A DNA stretch of 64,000 nucleotides. It comes from JAAYAY01 sp964563135. Its GTDB lineage: Bacteria; Planctomycetota; Planctomycetia; Pirellulales; Thermoguttaceae. The translations under genes were made by a program, and so were the position numbers. Shown piece by piece: positions 42,987 through 51,842 of the stretch. The stretch is taken from NCBI GenBank assembly GCA_964563135.1, contig CAZLWV010000004.1, forward strand, positions 1 through 64,000, given 5' to 3'. The notes under the pieces are model-generated. The model saw only the letters and a list, made by a program, of their open reading frames with translations. It was not told where the DNA came from and did no database searches. The first letter of the stretch is position 1. Every line of letters begins with the position of its first letter.

Positions 42987-45900
42987 ATGCCTGCGGTTCT
43001 CAAATACCCCTTGGCCGCGACCCTGTCGCTGTTCTTCCTGGGAGGCCTGCCGACGTTGCTGCCTGCCGGGAATGAGGGAAATCGGCGGCTTGCCGTGCTG
43101 ACCTGCCCGGCGATACGGGAACTTGGTTACGGCGATCTGCTCACCGCCAAGCTTTCGGCCGAGCTATCGGGGCGATTGGTGCTGGTCGAGCGCGAGGCTC
43201 TCGACGCCCTGGGCGAAGAATTCCAACTGGCGTCGCTGCTCGGCAACGACGATGCGGTCCGCCGGCGTACGGCGCTGGGCGAGTTGCTCAGTGCTGATAC
43301 GTTGCTGCTGTTGTCGTTTGTCGAGAGCGAGACGCCCGACGACCGGACGGTGGCTCGTTCCATTCGCCTCGTGATCGCCGACACGCGGACCGGCGCGCGG
43401 CTAGCTTGGGACGGGATACCGGACCCGGCCGACCCGGACAAGGTCACCGACGAGGTGGTCCACCGGGTTGGGCAGACGTTACGCCGCTATCCGAACGGAG
43501 TCGAGGAGATTGTCGGCGTGAGCCGCTTCCTGTCGCGCTGTCTGACGCATGCCTACGACGGCTACCAGACAGGCTGCGCCGAACTGGTTTCCCAAGTGCT
43601 CCTGCAACGGCCGGGAGTCGCCGTGCTGGAAATCGAGGAAGCCCGGGCAATCGGCGACGAACTGGCGCTCGCGCCGCCTGATGAGAACGGCGCCGGCCAG
43701 TCCGCCGGCAGTGGCGGGCTGAAATACCGAGTGGTGCCGGTGCTGGTCGACGGCCAGTTTACGGCCTCGCGCCAAGGGGCGCCGGGGAGCGAGACAGACC
43801 GTTTCGAGCTGACGGTGACGATTCAGCGCGGCGGCCAGTCGGAAGTAGTGCGCGCCGCCGATATGGATCGCGGGCAGCTTGCAGAGTTTCTCTCGGCCAC
43901 CCTGCCGGAGAAGGTTCTTGGCGACAGGAAGAACGCCCCTAAGAACGGCGGCACGTTCAGCGCCGATGTCCAGTTTCAATGGCTGGTTGGTGAGGCCGAT
44001 CGGTTTTCCCGCATCGGGATGTGGGAGCACGCCTGCGGGCTGCGCGAAGCGGCGCTGCTGCTGCGTCCCGGCGAGGCGGACCTCCGCTTCCAGTTGATCG
44101 ACGCCTATCACCGCCGGATGATGTGTATGCTCCCGGTTCCCCGCCGCTTCGAAGACCTGCCGCCGGAGGAAGTCATCCGCGAGCAGTTCCGAGAGAGGAC
44201 CCGGCTCTACCCATTCACTCTGGCCCATCTGGAATACATCGTCCGCAACCGGCTGGTTTCCGCGGAGGATTTCCTGCGGCGGTGCCGCACCGTCCGGCCG
44301 GAGCCGGGTGGGCCGTCGCCTTCGTACTGCAGCTTCGACATCGATACGATTGCGCTCTGCATCCCGTATATGACTTTGTTCAAAGACTATCCCAATCACG
44401 CCAGGTTGGACGCCTGGCGCAGCTACAAGAAGGTCGGAGACGAGGAGATCAAACGTTGTTTTCCAATGCAGTGCGAATTCGTGACCTACGTCTTTCCGCT
44501 GATCCGCAAGTTGCCCACGAAGTACAGCGAGCGGAGATTGGAGTGGCACCTGAGTCTGGTATTTCCTCCTTCGATGGACGAGTCGCAAAGACCGGACGGA
44601 GGCGCCTACTCGGCAGAGATTCGAGACGGCGTCCGGGAGAAGGCGAAGCTTGGACGGCAGCCCTGGCCGCCGGGCTTTCTGCCGGCGCCGCGCGGCGGGG
44701 CCGCAGCCCCAGCAGCACCGGAGCCGCCGCGGCCGGGGTTCGGCCCGTCGGCCGCGATTCCAGAGCCTTCGCGGGCAGCCGCGCCGGATGTACTTGCGGG
44801 AATCCGGGCGCGGGTGGAAGAGCAAAGAAGACTCCGGCCGCCGAAGGTGCAGGTCGAGCAGTGGCCAAAGTACGAACGCACTATGCCACTGCCGCTGACG
44901 ATAAAAACGCTCGATGGCCAGATGCGGGCGGTCGAAGACGATTGGGGGCAACTGCACGAGCGCTGGGGGGCCGCCTATTACTGGCCGACGACAGTCCGGC
45001 ACTATCCGATCACCAACTGGCGCGCTTGCACGCCCGCGCTCGACGTGCTCTGGAGCGACTGGGCGGTTCTCGTCATGCGCACCAGGGACGTGGCGGAAGA
45101 GATCGTCTCCCGCAACGACGCCATTTTTCTCGACGTGCTCTGGGACGGCCGCGATTTCTGGGTCGTTACGAAAAATACGGGTGTCTGGGTCGTGGCAGCA
45201 TCGGGGGAGATCCTGCGCACGATCGGCGCGGACCAGGGGCTGCCCCCGTACGATCAGGGCGAGGTGCTCCATCCGGTCGCCGAAGGAAAGGCGTTGATGG
45301 CCGGTTCGTTCGGCGAGAACCGCCGCGGCTGGTGCGCGATGATCGATACGACCAGGGAGCGGCCGGTCGAGATTCTCCATGAAGCGACGACGGTCTTTTC
45401 GGCCACGAGCTCGCCGGACGACAGCCGATTCTCCTATGCGTTTCGCCCGACGTTCATCCACCAGTATCGATCCGCCGGTGAGGCCCCGGATTACTATATC
45501 GTCGGGCGCGACATCCCTTTCGGGCCGCTGCTGGTCGACTGCCGAACGCTCGAAGTTTCGGAGATGCCGGTGCATCGGGGCTCGGAGCGGTCGCAGTACG
45601 AAGACAATCGCAGACGCTACTTCAATCCTCAAAAACACTGCAACCGGTATTCGCGCGACTTCCTGTTGTTCAGCGAGGGGGGAACGATGGTGATCCCGTC
45701 GAGCAGCGACCACTTGTTCAAACCGCTTTCACTGATTGAGCCTCCCGCGGATGTCTGGCGGCCTGGCGTCACGGTCTGGCCGTCGCCGCTGGATCCGAGT
45801 GCCGCCGCCAGACCGGTAACCCGCAACAGGCACCGGAACGAACAGGCCAGCCACGTCATCCTGCCCGTCGGCAAGTGGCTTTNNNNNNNNNNCCTCCCCG

Positions 45901-46094
45901 GCTTGATGGTCTGGCATCGGCTCGACCGGGAGACCTTTCATGAACAAGTGGTACATGCAAAGGGCCGGTTGGGAAGCTCCATGTTCAGGCCGATTCTGCG
46001 TACGTCGTCTCATTACGGGATTGTGGTGACCGAGGAAACCACCAATTTCATGTGTCGCCCCTTCAGCCAGATCAAGATCCACGAAGGCCCGTGA
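42987..46094 (+). CDS. CsgG-like N-domain giant exported protein (gap inside)
   Basis: ATG 42987 gives a signal peptide (MPAVLKYPLAATLSLFFLGG); ATG 42936 has a better-placed AAGGTGG and is the alternative. Residues about 30-330 resemble CsgG/FlgO-like proteins: RLAVLTCPAIRELGYGDLL, LVLVEREALDALGEEF and ALGELLSADTLLLLSFV. A helical repeat region follows, then a Pro/Ala-rich linker around 44664-44790. The C-terminal half is propeller-like (LWDGRDFWVVTKNTGVWVVA). Ten Ns at 45883-45892 fall within it; the frame stays open with ten bases but meets a stop if none are missing. The function is unknown. It is convergent with glnD. Confidence 0.7.
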   Translation: MPAVLKYPLAATLSLFFLGGLPTLLPAGNEGNRRLAVLTCPAIRELGYGDLLTAKLSAELSGRLVLVEREALDALGEEFQLASLLGNDDAVRRRTALGELLSADTLLLLSFVESETPDDRTVARSIRLVIADTRTGARLAWDGIPDPADPDKVTDEVVHRVGQTLRRYPNGVEEIVGVSRFLSRCLTHAYDGYQTGCAELVSQVLLQRPGVAVLEIEEARAIGDELALAPPDENGAGQSAGSGGLKYRVVPVLVDGQFTASRQGAPGSETDRFELTVTIQRGGQSEVVRAADMDRGQLAEFLSATLPEKVLGDRKNAPKNGGTFSADVQFQWLVGEADRFSRIGMWEHACGLREAALLLRPGEADLRFQLIDAYHRRMMCMLPVPRRFEDLPPEEVIREQFRERTRLYPFTLAHLEYIVRNRLVSAEDFLRRCRTVRPEPGGPSPSYCSFDIDTIALCIPYMTLFKDYPNHARLDAWRSYKKVGDEEIKRCFPMQCEFVTYVFPLIRKLPTKYSERRLEWHLSLVFPPSMDESQRPDGGAYSAEIRDGVREKAKLGRQPWPPGFLPAPRGGAAAPAAPEPPRPGFGPSAAIPEPSRAAAPDVLAGIRARVEEQRRLRPPKVQVEQWPKYERTMPLPLTIKTLDGQMRAVEDDWGQLHERWGAAYYWPTTVRHYPITNWRACTPALDVLWSDWAVLVMRTRDVAEEIVSRNDAIFLDVLWDGRDFWVVTKNTGVWVVAASGEILRTIGADQGLPPYDQGEVLHPVAEGKALMAGSFGENRRGWCAMIDTTRERPVEILHEATTVFSATSSPDDSRFSYAFRPTFIHQYRSAGEAPDYYIVGRDIPFGPLLVDCRTLEVSEMPVHRGSERSQYEDNRRRYFNPQKHCNRYSRDFLLFSEGGTMVIPSSSDHLFKPLSLIEPPADVWRPGVTVWPSPLDPSAAARPVTRNRHRNEQASHVILPVGKWLXXXXLPGLMVWHRLDRETFHEQVVHAKGRLGSSMFRPILRTSSHYGIVVTEETTNFMCRPFSQIKIHEGP
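45883..45892. other. Assembly gap (10 N)
   Basis: A second ten-N placeholder lies in the CsgG-like gene. Here removal of the Ns would create a stop (frame ending SSPA), so the true missing length should be 1 modulo 3 if the gene is intact. Confidence 0.95.
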
Positions 46095-46121
46095 AGCAAG
46101 AACGCACCCAGGCCAGCCTTC

Positions 46122-46841
46122 TCAGCGCGGCGCCAGCGAGAGGATCACGTTCAGCAGGCGGGTGCGGATCTGCTGGATGCGGGTATCGGTCTGGATCTTC
46201 TTGCCGCCTGCGTCGGTCACGTAGAAGACGTCGACGACCTGGTCCAGATAGGTGCCGATCTTGGCCCTGCCCACCTGCAATCCCATGTCGAACAGCGAAC
46301 TGGCGATTGCGTACAGAAGCCCCGGCTGGTCGACGGCAAAGATGTCCAGGATCGTGAACCGCTCGCTCGAGGCGTTGTCCACCTCGATCCGGGTCTTGGC
46401 AATCTGCATCTTCGGCTGCCCCGACGCGCCGATCTTCCATGTTCTGCGAAACGACGGGGTCCAGCCGGCCTGGTCCTGGAGCGACCGGACCAGGGCGAGG
46501 CGAATCTCTTCGAACCGTTCCGGAGGGGGCTGGCCGGCGAAGTCGGGGTCGACGACGAGAAACCGGTCCAGGACGAGGTCGTCGGCGAGGGTGTTGATTT
46601 CGGCCGAGAGAATCTGCAGACCTTTGGACGAAATCGCCCCGGTCAGGCGATGGAAGATGCCGGGAGCGACGTCTTCGTGCGTGGCCACGGTGAGCCGGAT
46701 CGTGCCGGTCTCCTTCTGGTAGGCGGTCAGAACGTCGACATTCTTCGCCTCCAGCCCGCTCAGCAGCGCCAGATCGGCCACGGTCTGGGCGATCGTGGCT
46801 TCGGCGAGAAGGGCAGGGGGGAGGGCCTCGACGATCGGCAC
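46122..46841 (-). CDS. glnD: GlnD C-terminal part: tandem ACT domains (after frameshift)
   Basis: This frame carries the C-terminal two ACT domains of GlnD. The first is IRLTVATHEDVAPGIFHRLT, then GAISSKGLQILSAEINTLAD. The second is ERFTILDIFAVDQPGLLYAI, then GLQVGRAKIGTYLDQVVDVF. ACT domains sense glutamine and switch the enzyme between uridylylation and deuridylylation of PII. It begins at a GTG that overlaps the end of the N-terminal frame. Continuity of the family at the junction shows that the two frames are one gene with a single missing base. Confidence 0.88.
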   Translation of the reverse strand: MPIVEALPPALLAEATIAQTVADLALLSGLEAKNVDVLTAYQKETGTIRLTVATHEDVAPGIFHRLTGAISSKGLQILSAEINTLADDLVLDRFLVVDPDFAGQPPPERFEEIRLALVRSLQDQAGWTPSFRRTWKIGASGQPKMQIAKTRIEVDNASSERFTILDIFAVDQPGLLYAIASSLFDMGLQVGRAKIGTYLDQVVDVFYVTDAGGKKIQTDTRIQQIRTRLLNVILSLAPR

Positions 46842-48727
46842 AAGATCGTCGCTTCCGAGAGGAGTTGGCGGATCTCGTTACGGCGCGCACCCACCTGGTC
46901 CGCCTCTTCGTGTCCCCCGTCCCCGGCCAGGTGCCGGAGCACCCGGCGATAGAGGTCGGTGAGCACATCCTCCTTCCAGGTATCCCAGACCCCCGGGCCC
47001 ACGGCGCCCAGGTCGGCGGCCGTCATCACGTAGAGCATCCCCAGCCGCTCCGCCGATCCCACGTCGACGGCGAAGCGAACCAGCAGCTCCTCATCGGTCG
47101 TGTCGCGGCGGAAGGCCAGGTGATTCATCGCCAGGTGGTTGGCAACCAGAAACACCACCGTCTCGGCGTCTTCGGGCGTCAGGGCCAGGAGACGGGCGTT
47201 CTCGGCGGCCATCCGGGCACCCACTTCGGCGTGGTCGTCGGCGTAGCCTTTCCCCAGGTCGTGAAGCAGCAGGGCCAGGTGCAGAACGTGCTTGCGGCGG
47301 ATCTCCCGGTAGGCCTGGCCCAGGGCGCCCTGGCCCCACTGCATTTCGGTGGCCAGGTCGACGGCGCGAAAACAGTGCTCGTCGACGGTGTACTTGTGGT
47401 ACTGGTTGAACTGCAGCAGGCCGCGGGCGTGGGTGTAGGCCGGAATGAAACGCTCCAGCAATCGCACCTCATGGAGCAATCGCAGCAAGTCCCCCAGGCG
47501 CCCCGGGTGGCTGATGAGGGAGAAGAAGTGCTTCATCGCCTTGGGCGACAGCTCTTCCGAATAGCGGCTCCGCCGGACGGCCTCCCATGTCTCCGGCTCG
47601 ATCCGCTTGTCGTAGAGATTCGCCAGATCGACCAGTTGCATGACGGCACCCAGGTCGCGGCCGAGGCGACGTCGCCCGCGCGGGCTTGCGGCAATGAGCG
47701 TTGGCCCGACACGGAGGCCTTCGCCCACCTTGTGGCCCAACAGCACGGTCGTCCACGCGGCGCGGCGGGCCGACATGCGGGCCTTCGAGAGAAACCGCGC
47801 GACAATGTGACTGACGGCGCCGGTCTGGCGGAAGTGGTCGCGCATGAACTGCTCCACCGGCAGCATGCCGGTGGTGGCCTCGTAGCCCAGTTCGGCGGCG
47901 ATCCGCAACTGCTCGCTGCGCGAAAGCACATCGCCGGCCTTCCCCGCGTGGAAGTGCATTTCGTTGCGCAACCGCAGCAGGTACTCGGCCACCTTGGCCA
48001 GCTCGTCGTTGTCTTCCCGCGAAAGAACGCCCAGCCGGACCAGGTCCGCCGGTTCCGCATGGCCGTAGCGGATCTTCCCCACCCAGCGGAGCAGCTGCAC
48101 GTCGCGCAATCCGCCGCGCGACCGCTTGACATTCGGCTCCAGCATGAACACCGTCTCGCCGTAGCGGATCCGCTCCTGGTCCCGTTCTCTTTCCGCAGCC
48201 GCCAGCAGACGCGGCGCGTGCCGCCGCAGCCTGGCGTCGAACTTGTGCCAAAATGCTTCGAACAGGGCCTCGCTGCCGCCGAGGAGCCGTGACTCGATCA
48301 GCGAGGTGCAGATCTGGGCGTCGTCGCAGGCCAGGGAGCAGGCTTCATCAACGGTCCGCAGGCTGTGACCGAGGATCAACCCGGCGTCGAAGATGTCGCG
48401 AAACAGACGCTCCGCCAGCGGTTTGACGCCTTCGATGCCAAGCCGCGGGCACAGGACCATCAGATCCACATCGGAAAAAGGGGCTACCTCGCGACGGCCG
48501 TAACCGCCGTGGGCCACAAAGGCCAGATGGCCCGCCTGAGAGGCCTCTACTGCGGAAGACTCTGCTGCCTCGCGGATGAGCTGCCGGATGACCTCGTCGC
48601 GAAGATCGCTGGCCTTGCGGCACAACGGGCCCCCGCCAAGACCCTGGCGGTGAAGCTCCCCGAGATCCTGATAGCCGCGGGCAAGGCGGGCTCTGGCCTC
48701 GAGGATGCTGGGTCGGAGGGGAGACAT
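46760..48727 (-). CDS. glnD: [Protein-PII] uridylyltransferase GlnD, N-terminal part, frameshifted
   Basis: The 655-aa frame starts MSPLRPSILEARARLARGYQ. It contains the nucleotidyltransferase motif AHGGYGRREVAPFSDVDLMV, the UR/UTase helical region (RSRGGLRDVQLLRWVG) and the HD domain (HLALLLHDLGKGYADDHAEV). Homology stops at about EIRQLLSEATIL near 46845; the last 25 or so residues are out of frame. Adding one base there joins it to the ACT-domain frame ending at 46122, giving about 868 aa, normal for GlnD. It controls nitrogen assimilation by uridylylating GlnB/GlnK. Sequencing error or true mutation cannot be told apart. Confidence 0.92.
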   Translation of the reverse strand: MSPLRPSILEARARLARGYQDLGELHRQGLGGGPLCRKASDLRDEVIRQLIREAAESSAVEASQAGHLAFVAHGGYGRREVAPFSDVDLMVLCPRLGIEGVKPLAERLFRDIFDAGLILGHSLRTVDEACSLACDDAQICTSLIESRLLGGSEALFEAFWHKFDARLRRHAPRLLAAAERERDQERIRYGETVFMLEPNVKRSRGGLRDVQLLRWVGKIRYGHAEPADLVRLGVLSREDNDELAKVAEYLLRLRNEMHFHAGKAGDVLSRSEQLRIAAELGYEATTGMLPVEQFMRDHFRQTGAVSHIVARFLSKARMSARRAAWTTVLLGHKVGEGLRVGPTLIAASPRGRRRLGRDLGAVMQLVDLANLYDKRIEPETWEAVRRSRYSEELSPKAMKHFFSLISHPGRLGDLLRLLHEVRLLERFIPAYTHARGLLQFNQYHKYTVDEHCFRAVDLATEMQWGQGALGQAYREIRRKHVLHLALLLHDLGKGYADDHAEVGARMAAENARLLALTPEDAETVVFLVANHLAMNHLAFRRDTTDEELLVRFAVDVGSAERLGMLYVMTAADLGAVGPGVWDTWKEDVLTDLYRRVLRHLAGDGGHEEADQVGARRNEIRQLLSEATILCRSSRPSPLPFSPKPRSPRPWPIWRC

Positions 48728-48820
48728 GGCCTCTGGGAGCCGACTGGAGAACCCGCTACGACGGCGGCAATCTCCGCCCGCCGGAGGCTGCTGCGGTGGG
48801 GCACTTCACGGAAGCACAAA

Positions 48821-48861
48821 GGGTGGAAGAAGGGACTCTAACCAACTGAGCTACATCCACC
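48821..48861 (-). pseudogene. Deleted tRNA-His-like remnant (41 nt)
   Basis: Read on the minus strand from 48861, the sequence GGTGGATGTAGCTCAGTTGG is the 5' acceptor and D-arm of a tRNA, then TTAGAGTCCC, then directly TTCTTCCACCC, a 3' acceptor end. The anticodon arm, variable loop and most of the T-arm are missing. The acceptor halves pair except at one T-T. An extra 5' G and C at the discriminator position resemble tRNA-His. No CCA is encoded. It is non-functional as read; a collapsed assembly is possible. Confidence 0.65.
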
Positions 48862-48960
48862 ATAGCCGGCCAAGAATGTCACTATAGCCTCGGTCCCCTG
48901 AGAGCGTCAATAGGGGGTGTCCGGTCAGCTATTTCGTGGGGTGTCTGCGGTGAGCGCCGG

Positions 48961-49755
48961 TCAGGCGTAAGGGAAGCGGTCGTCGAGCCCGGCCGCCGAC
49001 AGTTCCACCAGGAAGCTGGAGAGTCTGGCGACGAGGACCTCCATGAGCCGACGGCCTTTCTCGGCGGTTGCGGAGTGGGGATTTCCCGCTCCGCTGTTGG
49101 TCGTCAGCAGGTGCCAGGGCCGGGTGATGGAAACCCAGCCGCGGTTGACCGCCTCGAAGCGGGTCTGCGCCATGGTGCCGTCGTCGGCCGCCAACCTGCC
49201 CTCGTCGTCGCGGAGTACCAGCTCCGGCCAGTAGGCGAGGGCCAGGGAGGTCTCGACCTCGCCCGCATGGTCGTCGCGATGTTCGAAGATCGTGTCGTAG
49301 AGGTCGGCGAAGATCGTGTACCAGTTGCAGAGAAACAACTGAACCGAGGTCTTTCCGTACATTTCCCGCAAGTAGGCCTTGAGGTCGTTGCCGCCGTGGC
49401 TGTTCAGCAGCACGACCTTGCGGATCCCGTGGCTCTCCAGCGACTGGACGAGGTCGGTGATCACGGCGCCGAGGGTTGACGGGTTCAGGTTCATGGCGAA
49501 GGGAAACTCGCGCTGGTTGGTCTCCGTGCCGTAGGGAATCGTCGGTAGCAGGATGACCTTCGCGCCGCGCTGCCAGGCGTCGCGGCAGATGGACTCGCCG
49601 ATGGCGTTGCCTTCGCGAGTGTCCATGCTGTACGGCAGGTGGAGGTTGTGCGGCTCGGTCGCGCCGAGCGGCAGCACGGCCACCTCATACTTCTGGCCCT
49701 TGACGGTTGCGTAATGGGTGAGACTGAGGTTCCAAGGGGGGGACGCGGCTGGCAT
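48961..49755 (-). CDS. Creatininase family protein
   Basis: The 264-aa protein starts MPAASPPWNLSLTHYATVKG. The metal-binding elements of creatininase-like amidohydrolases are present: PLGATEPHNLHLPYSMD (Glu, His and Asp ligands), LLNSHGGND and DDHAGEVETSLAL. Relatives include creatinine amidohydrolase, MftE peptidase and the FAPy deformylase ArfB, so the substrate is uncertain. Planctomycetes have several such paralogues and their true role is unknown. No signal peptide is evident, and the gene stands alone between the tRNA remnant and the FHA gene. Confidence 0.88.
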   Translation of the reverse strand: MPAASPPWNLSLTHYATVKGQKYEVAVLPLGATEPHNLHLPYSMDTREGNAIGESICRDAWQRGAKVILLPTIPYGTETNQREFPFAMNLNPSTLGAVITDLVQSLESHGIRKVVLLNSHGGNDLKAYLREMYGKTSVQLFLCNWYTIFADLYDTIFEHRDDHAGEVETSLALAYWPELVLRDDEGRLAADDGTMAQTRFEAVNRGWVSITRPWHLLTTNSGAGNPHSATAEKGRRLMEVLVARLSSFLVELSAAGLDDRFPYA

Positions 49756-49990
49756 GGGGCACCTCGCTGTGCGGAAGGACTAACGCGCCAGCCTACGGGC
49801 GGTCCGCGCAGACGTCAAGCGTGCCTGGAGCTGGAGAGATTCCCGCTGGCGGGTGGACTGGCTGGATTGCAGCATGTGCTGGCTTCACTTACTATAGAGA
49901 GGCGGATGCACTTGCCTACTCCTTGGGATGGGTCGGGAGTGCTCGGCAGAGCTCATCGTTTGGGTGCGGTCGACTGCAGAGAGGAAGAAG

Positions 49991-50545
49991 ATGACTCTCG
50001 TTCTGTATGACATGTTGCTCAACCTCAAATATCCCATTCCGGACAAGGCGATCGTTGTCTACGGAAAAGAGGGCGGCAAGGGGTGCGACATCTATGTCGG
50101 GACGAACCGGTACGACCAGACGCGGGTGATCGACGACGAAGAGAAGATCGTCATGAATTTCGTCCTCGGCTCCATCTCCCACCAGCACTTCCTCATCGAT
50201 CGGCGGCGTGTGAATGCCGCGGGCGAGGGCATGGTCGTCAAGGATCTGAGCCGCAACGGAACCTACGTGAGCCTGGAAGGCGGAGAGTTCGTCAAGGCTC
50301 AGCGGGTGGTCGACGGCAACTACGATTCGGTCCCCGGCCTGCCGATCCAGCTCGGTTCGCGAATCCGGCTCGGGAGCACGTCCGACCATCGCCTCGAGGT
50401 GATGACCGACCTGGGAGCCAGCGGCGCCATCGAGGCCTTCCTGATGGCTCGCGAAATGATGCAGGAGCAGGCGGAGGAAGAGAAGCAGAAGAAGGAGAAG
50501 GAGAAGAAGAAAAAAAAGGGCCTCTTCGGTCTGTTCGGGCGCTGA
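49991..50545 (+). CDS. FHA domain protein with Lys/Glu-rich tail
   Basis: The ATG at 49991 is chosen because GAGGAAG lies just upstream; 184 aa result. The FHA fold is visible in residues about 25-145: SISHQHFLIDRRRV, KDLSRNGTYVSLEG and PIQLGSRIRLGS, with the Ser, His and Asn positions that contact phosphothreonine. The C-terminus is a charged coiled-coil-like stretch (EEEKQKKEKEKKKKKG) ending in GLFGLFGR. FHA domains bind phosphothreonine peptides in Ser/Thr-kinase signalling or secretion systems. No kinase lies nearby. The isomerase gene follows 52 bases later. Confidence 0.85.
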   Translation: MTLVLYDMLLNLKYPIPDKAIVVYGKEGGKGCDIYVGTNRYDQTRVIDDEEKIVMNFVLGSISHQHFLIDRRRVNAAGEGMVVKDLSRNGTYVSLEGGEFVKAQRVVDGNYDSVPGLPIQLGSRIRLGSTSDHRLEVMTDLGASGAIEAFLMAREMMQEQAEEEKQKKEKEKKKKKGLFGLFGR

Positions 50546-50597
50546 ACGAACGCCCCCAGTCCCAGCCGTGTGGTTGCCAAACGGAGGAAGAGAACCC

Positions 50598-51530
50598 ATG
50601 ACGTGCCAATCACCAAGCACCGCCTCGCGACGAGACTTTCTACGTTGGACGGCCGCTACAGCCGTGGCCGCCGGTGCCGGCGCCCTGCTTGCCCCTCCGG
50701 CGTTCTCCGCGGGTGATGCTCCCCGCAGAGTCCTCGTCGGCGCTCACCCTTGGGTCTACGCCGCCACCCAGCCCCAAAACGAGATCACGCCCATTCTCGA
50801 GCCCATCTTCGCCGACATGAAATACGCCGGGATGGACGGGATCGAACTGATGCACACCGCCCTGCGACCGGACGACGCCGTCCAACGCATCGGAGACCTC
50901 TCCCAAAGACATGCCCTTCCCGTCTTGGGGACCTCCTTCGGCGGTGACATGTGGGACCGCAACCGGCATCAGGCGGTTCTCGACGATGCCGGGCGTGTGA
51001 TCACCCGCCTGGCGGCCCTCGGCGGCACCACCCTCGGCACGTCGGTCGGCTCGGCACGGCACAAGAAGACGGAAGAGGAATTGGATGCGCAGGCCGACCT
51101 GCTCCGGAAGATCATCGACCTCGCCCAGTCTTCCGGCGTCCAGCTCAACCTGCACAACCACAAGTACGAAGTCGAAAACGATCTTCACGATCTGCGCGGA
51201 ACGCTCCAGCGGATCCCCGATGCCAAGCTCGGCCCTGACCTCGACTGGCTCGTCCAGGCCGGAGTCGATCCGGTCGAGTTTCTCCTGGAATTCGGCGACC
51301 GTATCGTGTTCCTCCACCTTCGCGACCAGAAACGGGACAAAACCTGGGTCGAAGCCATGGGCGAGGGCGACATGGACTACGCGTCCGTGGGCAAAGCCCT
51401 GAAGAAGATCGACTTCCACGGGCACGCTGTCATCGAACTCGCCCATCCCCGGGATCTGAAACTCACTCGGCCCCTTCGAGAAAGCCTCAAAATCAGCCGC
51501 CAGTTCGTGCAGGATACGCTGGGTTACTGA
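50598..51530 (+). CDS. Sugar phosphate isomerase/epimerase, Tat-exported
   Basis: The 310-aa protein starts at ATG 50598 after GAGGAAGAG and has a twin-arginine leader (SRRDFLRWTAATAVAAGAG). TIM-barrel motifs include KYAGMDGIELMHTALRPDDA, TTLGTSVGSARHKK, QLNLHNHKYEVENDL, GPDLDWLVQAGVDPVEFLLE and FLHLRDQKRDKTW, giving the metal-ligand pattern of the xylose-isomerase-like superfamily. It is a paralogue of the isomerase at 31154 but clearly diverged. The substrate is unknown. A palindromic repeat array lies just downstream. Confidence 0.87.
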   Translation: MTCQSPSTASRRDFLRWTAATAVAAGAGALLAPPAFSAGDAPRRVLVGAHPWVYAATQPQNEITPILEPIFADMKYAGMDGIELMHTALRPDDAVQRIGDLSQRHALPVLGTSFGGDMWDRNRHQAVLDDAGRVITRLAALGGTTLGTSVGSARHKKTEEELDAQADLLRKIIDLAQSSGVQLNLHNHKYEVENDLHDLRGTLQRIPDAKLGPDLDWLVQAGVDPVEFLLEFGDRIVFLHLRDQKRDKTWVEAMGEGDMDYASVGKALKKIDFHGHAVIELAHPRDLKLTRPLRESLKISRQFVQDTLGY

Positions 51531-51568
51531 TGGCGTCCGCGAAACGCGTCTTTGGATCGAGGAAGAGC

Positions 51569-51752
51569 GCGGGTGGCACGGCTTCTTGAAGCCGTGTGGC
51601 GCCAGCCACAGGAGGTGTTGCTGGCAGTAACCGTCAGGAGTGGAGTGCAGGGTCCAGCCCGCGGGTGGCACGGCTTCTTGAAGCCGTGTGGCGCCAGCCA
51701 CAGGAGGTGCTGCTGGCAGTGACCGTCACGAGTGGGGTGCAGGATCCGATCC
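51569..51752. repeat. Two tandem copies of a 92-bp palindrome-bearing repeat
   Basis: Copies at 51569-51660 and 51661-51752 differ at about eight of 92 positions, clustered in the right half. Each contains the near-perfect palindrome CACGGCTTC-TT-GAAGCCGTG, followed by a second stem, GCCAGC with GCTGGC. They lie between convergent genes. The first 48 bases are identical in both copies, suggesting that part is the conserved unit. This is typical of BIME-like or REP-type extragenic repeats. Confidence 0.85.
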
Positions 51753-51842
51753 GGTAGAATTCGCCTTGCCGTGACGGAGAAGGTCGATTCCTCCGATGAC
51801 GGAGATCTCGAAGACCAGGACGACAACAACGCCCGCACGCTT

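Noticed and set aside
43479..45713. 744-aa minus-strand open frame
   Set aside because: Shadow of the CsgG-like gene; Arg-rich composition typical of high-GC antisense.
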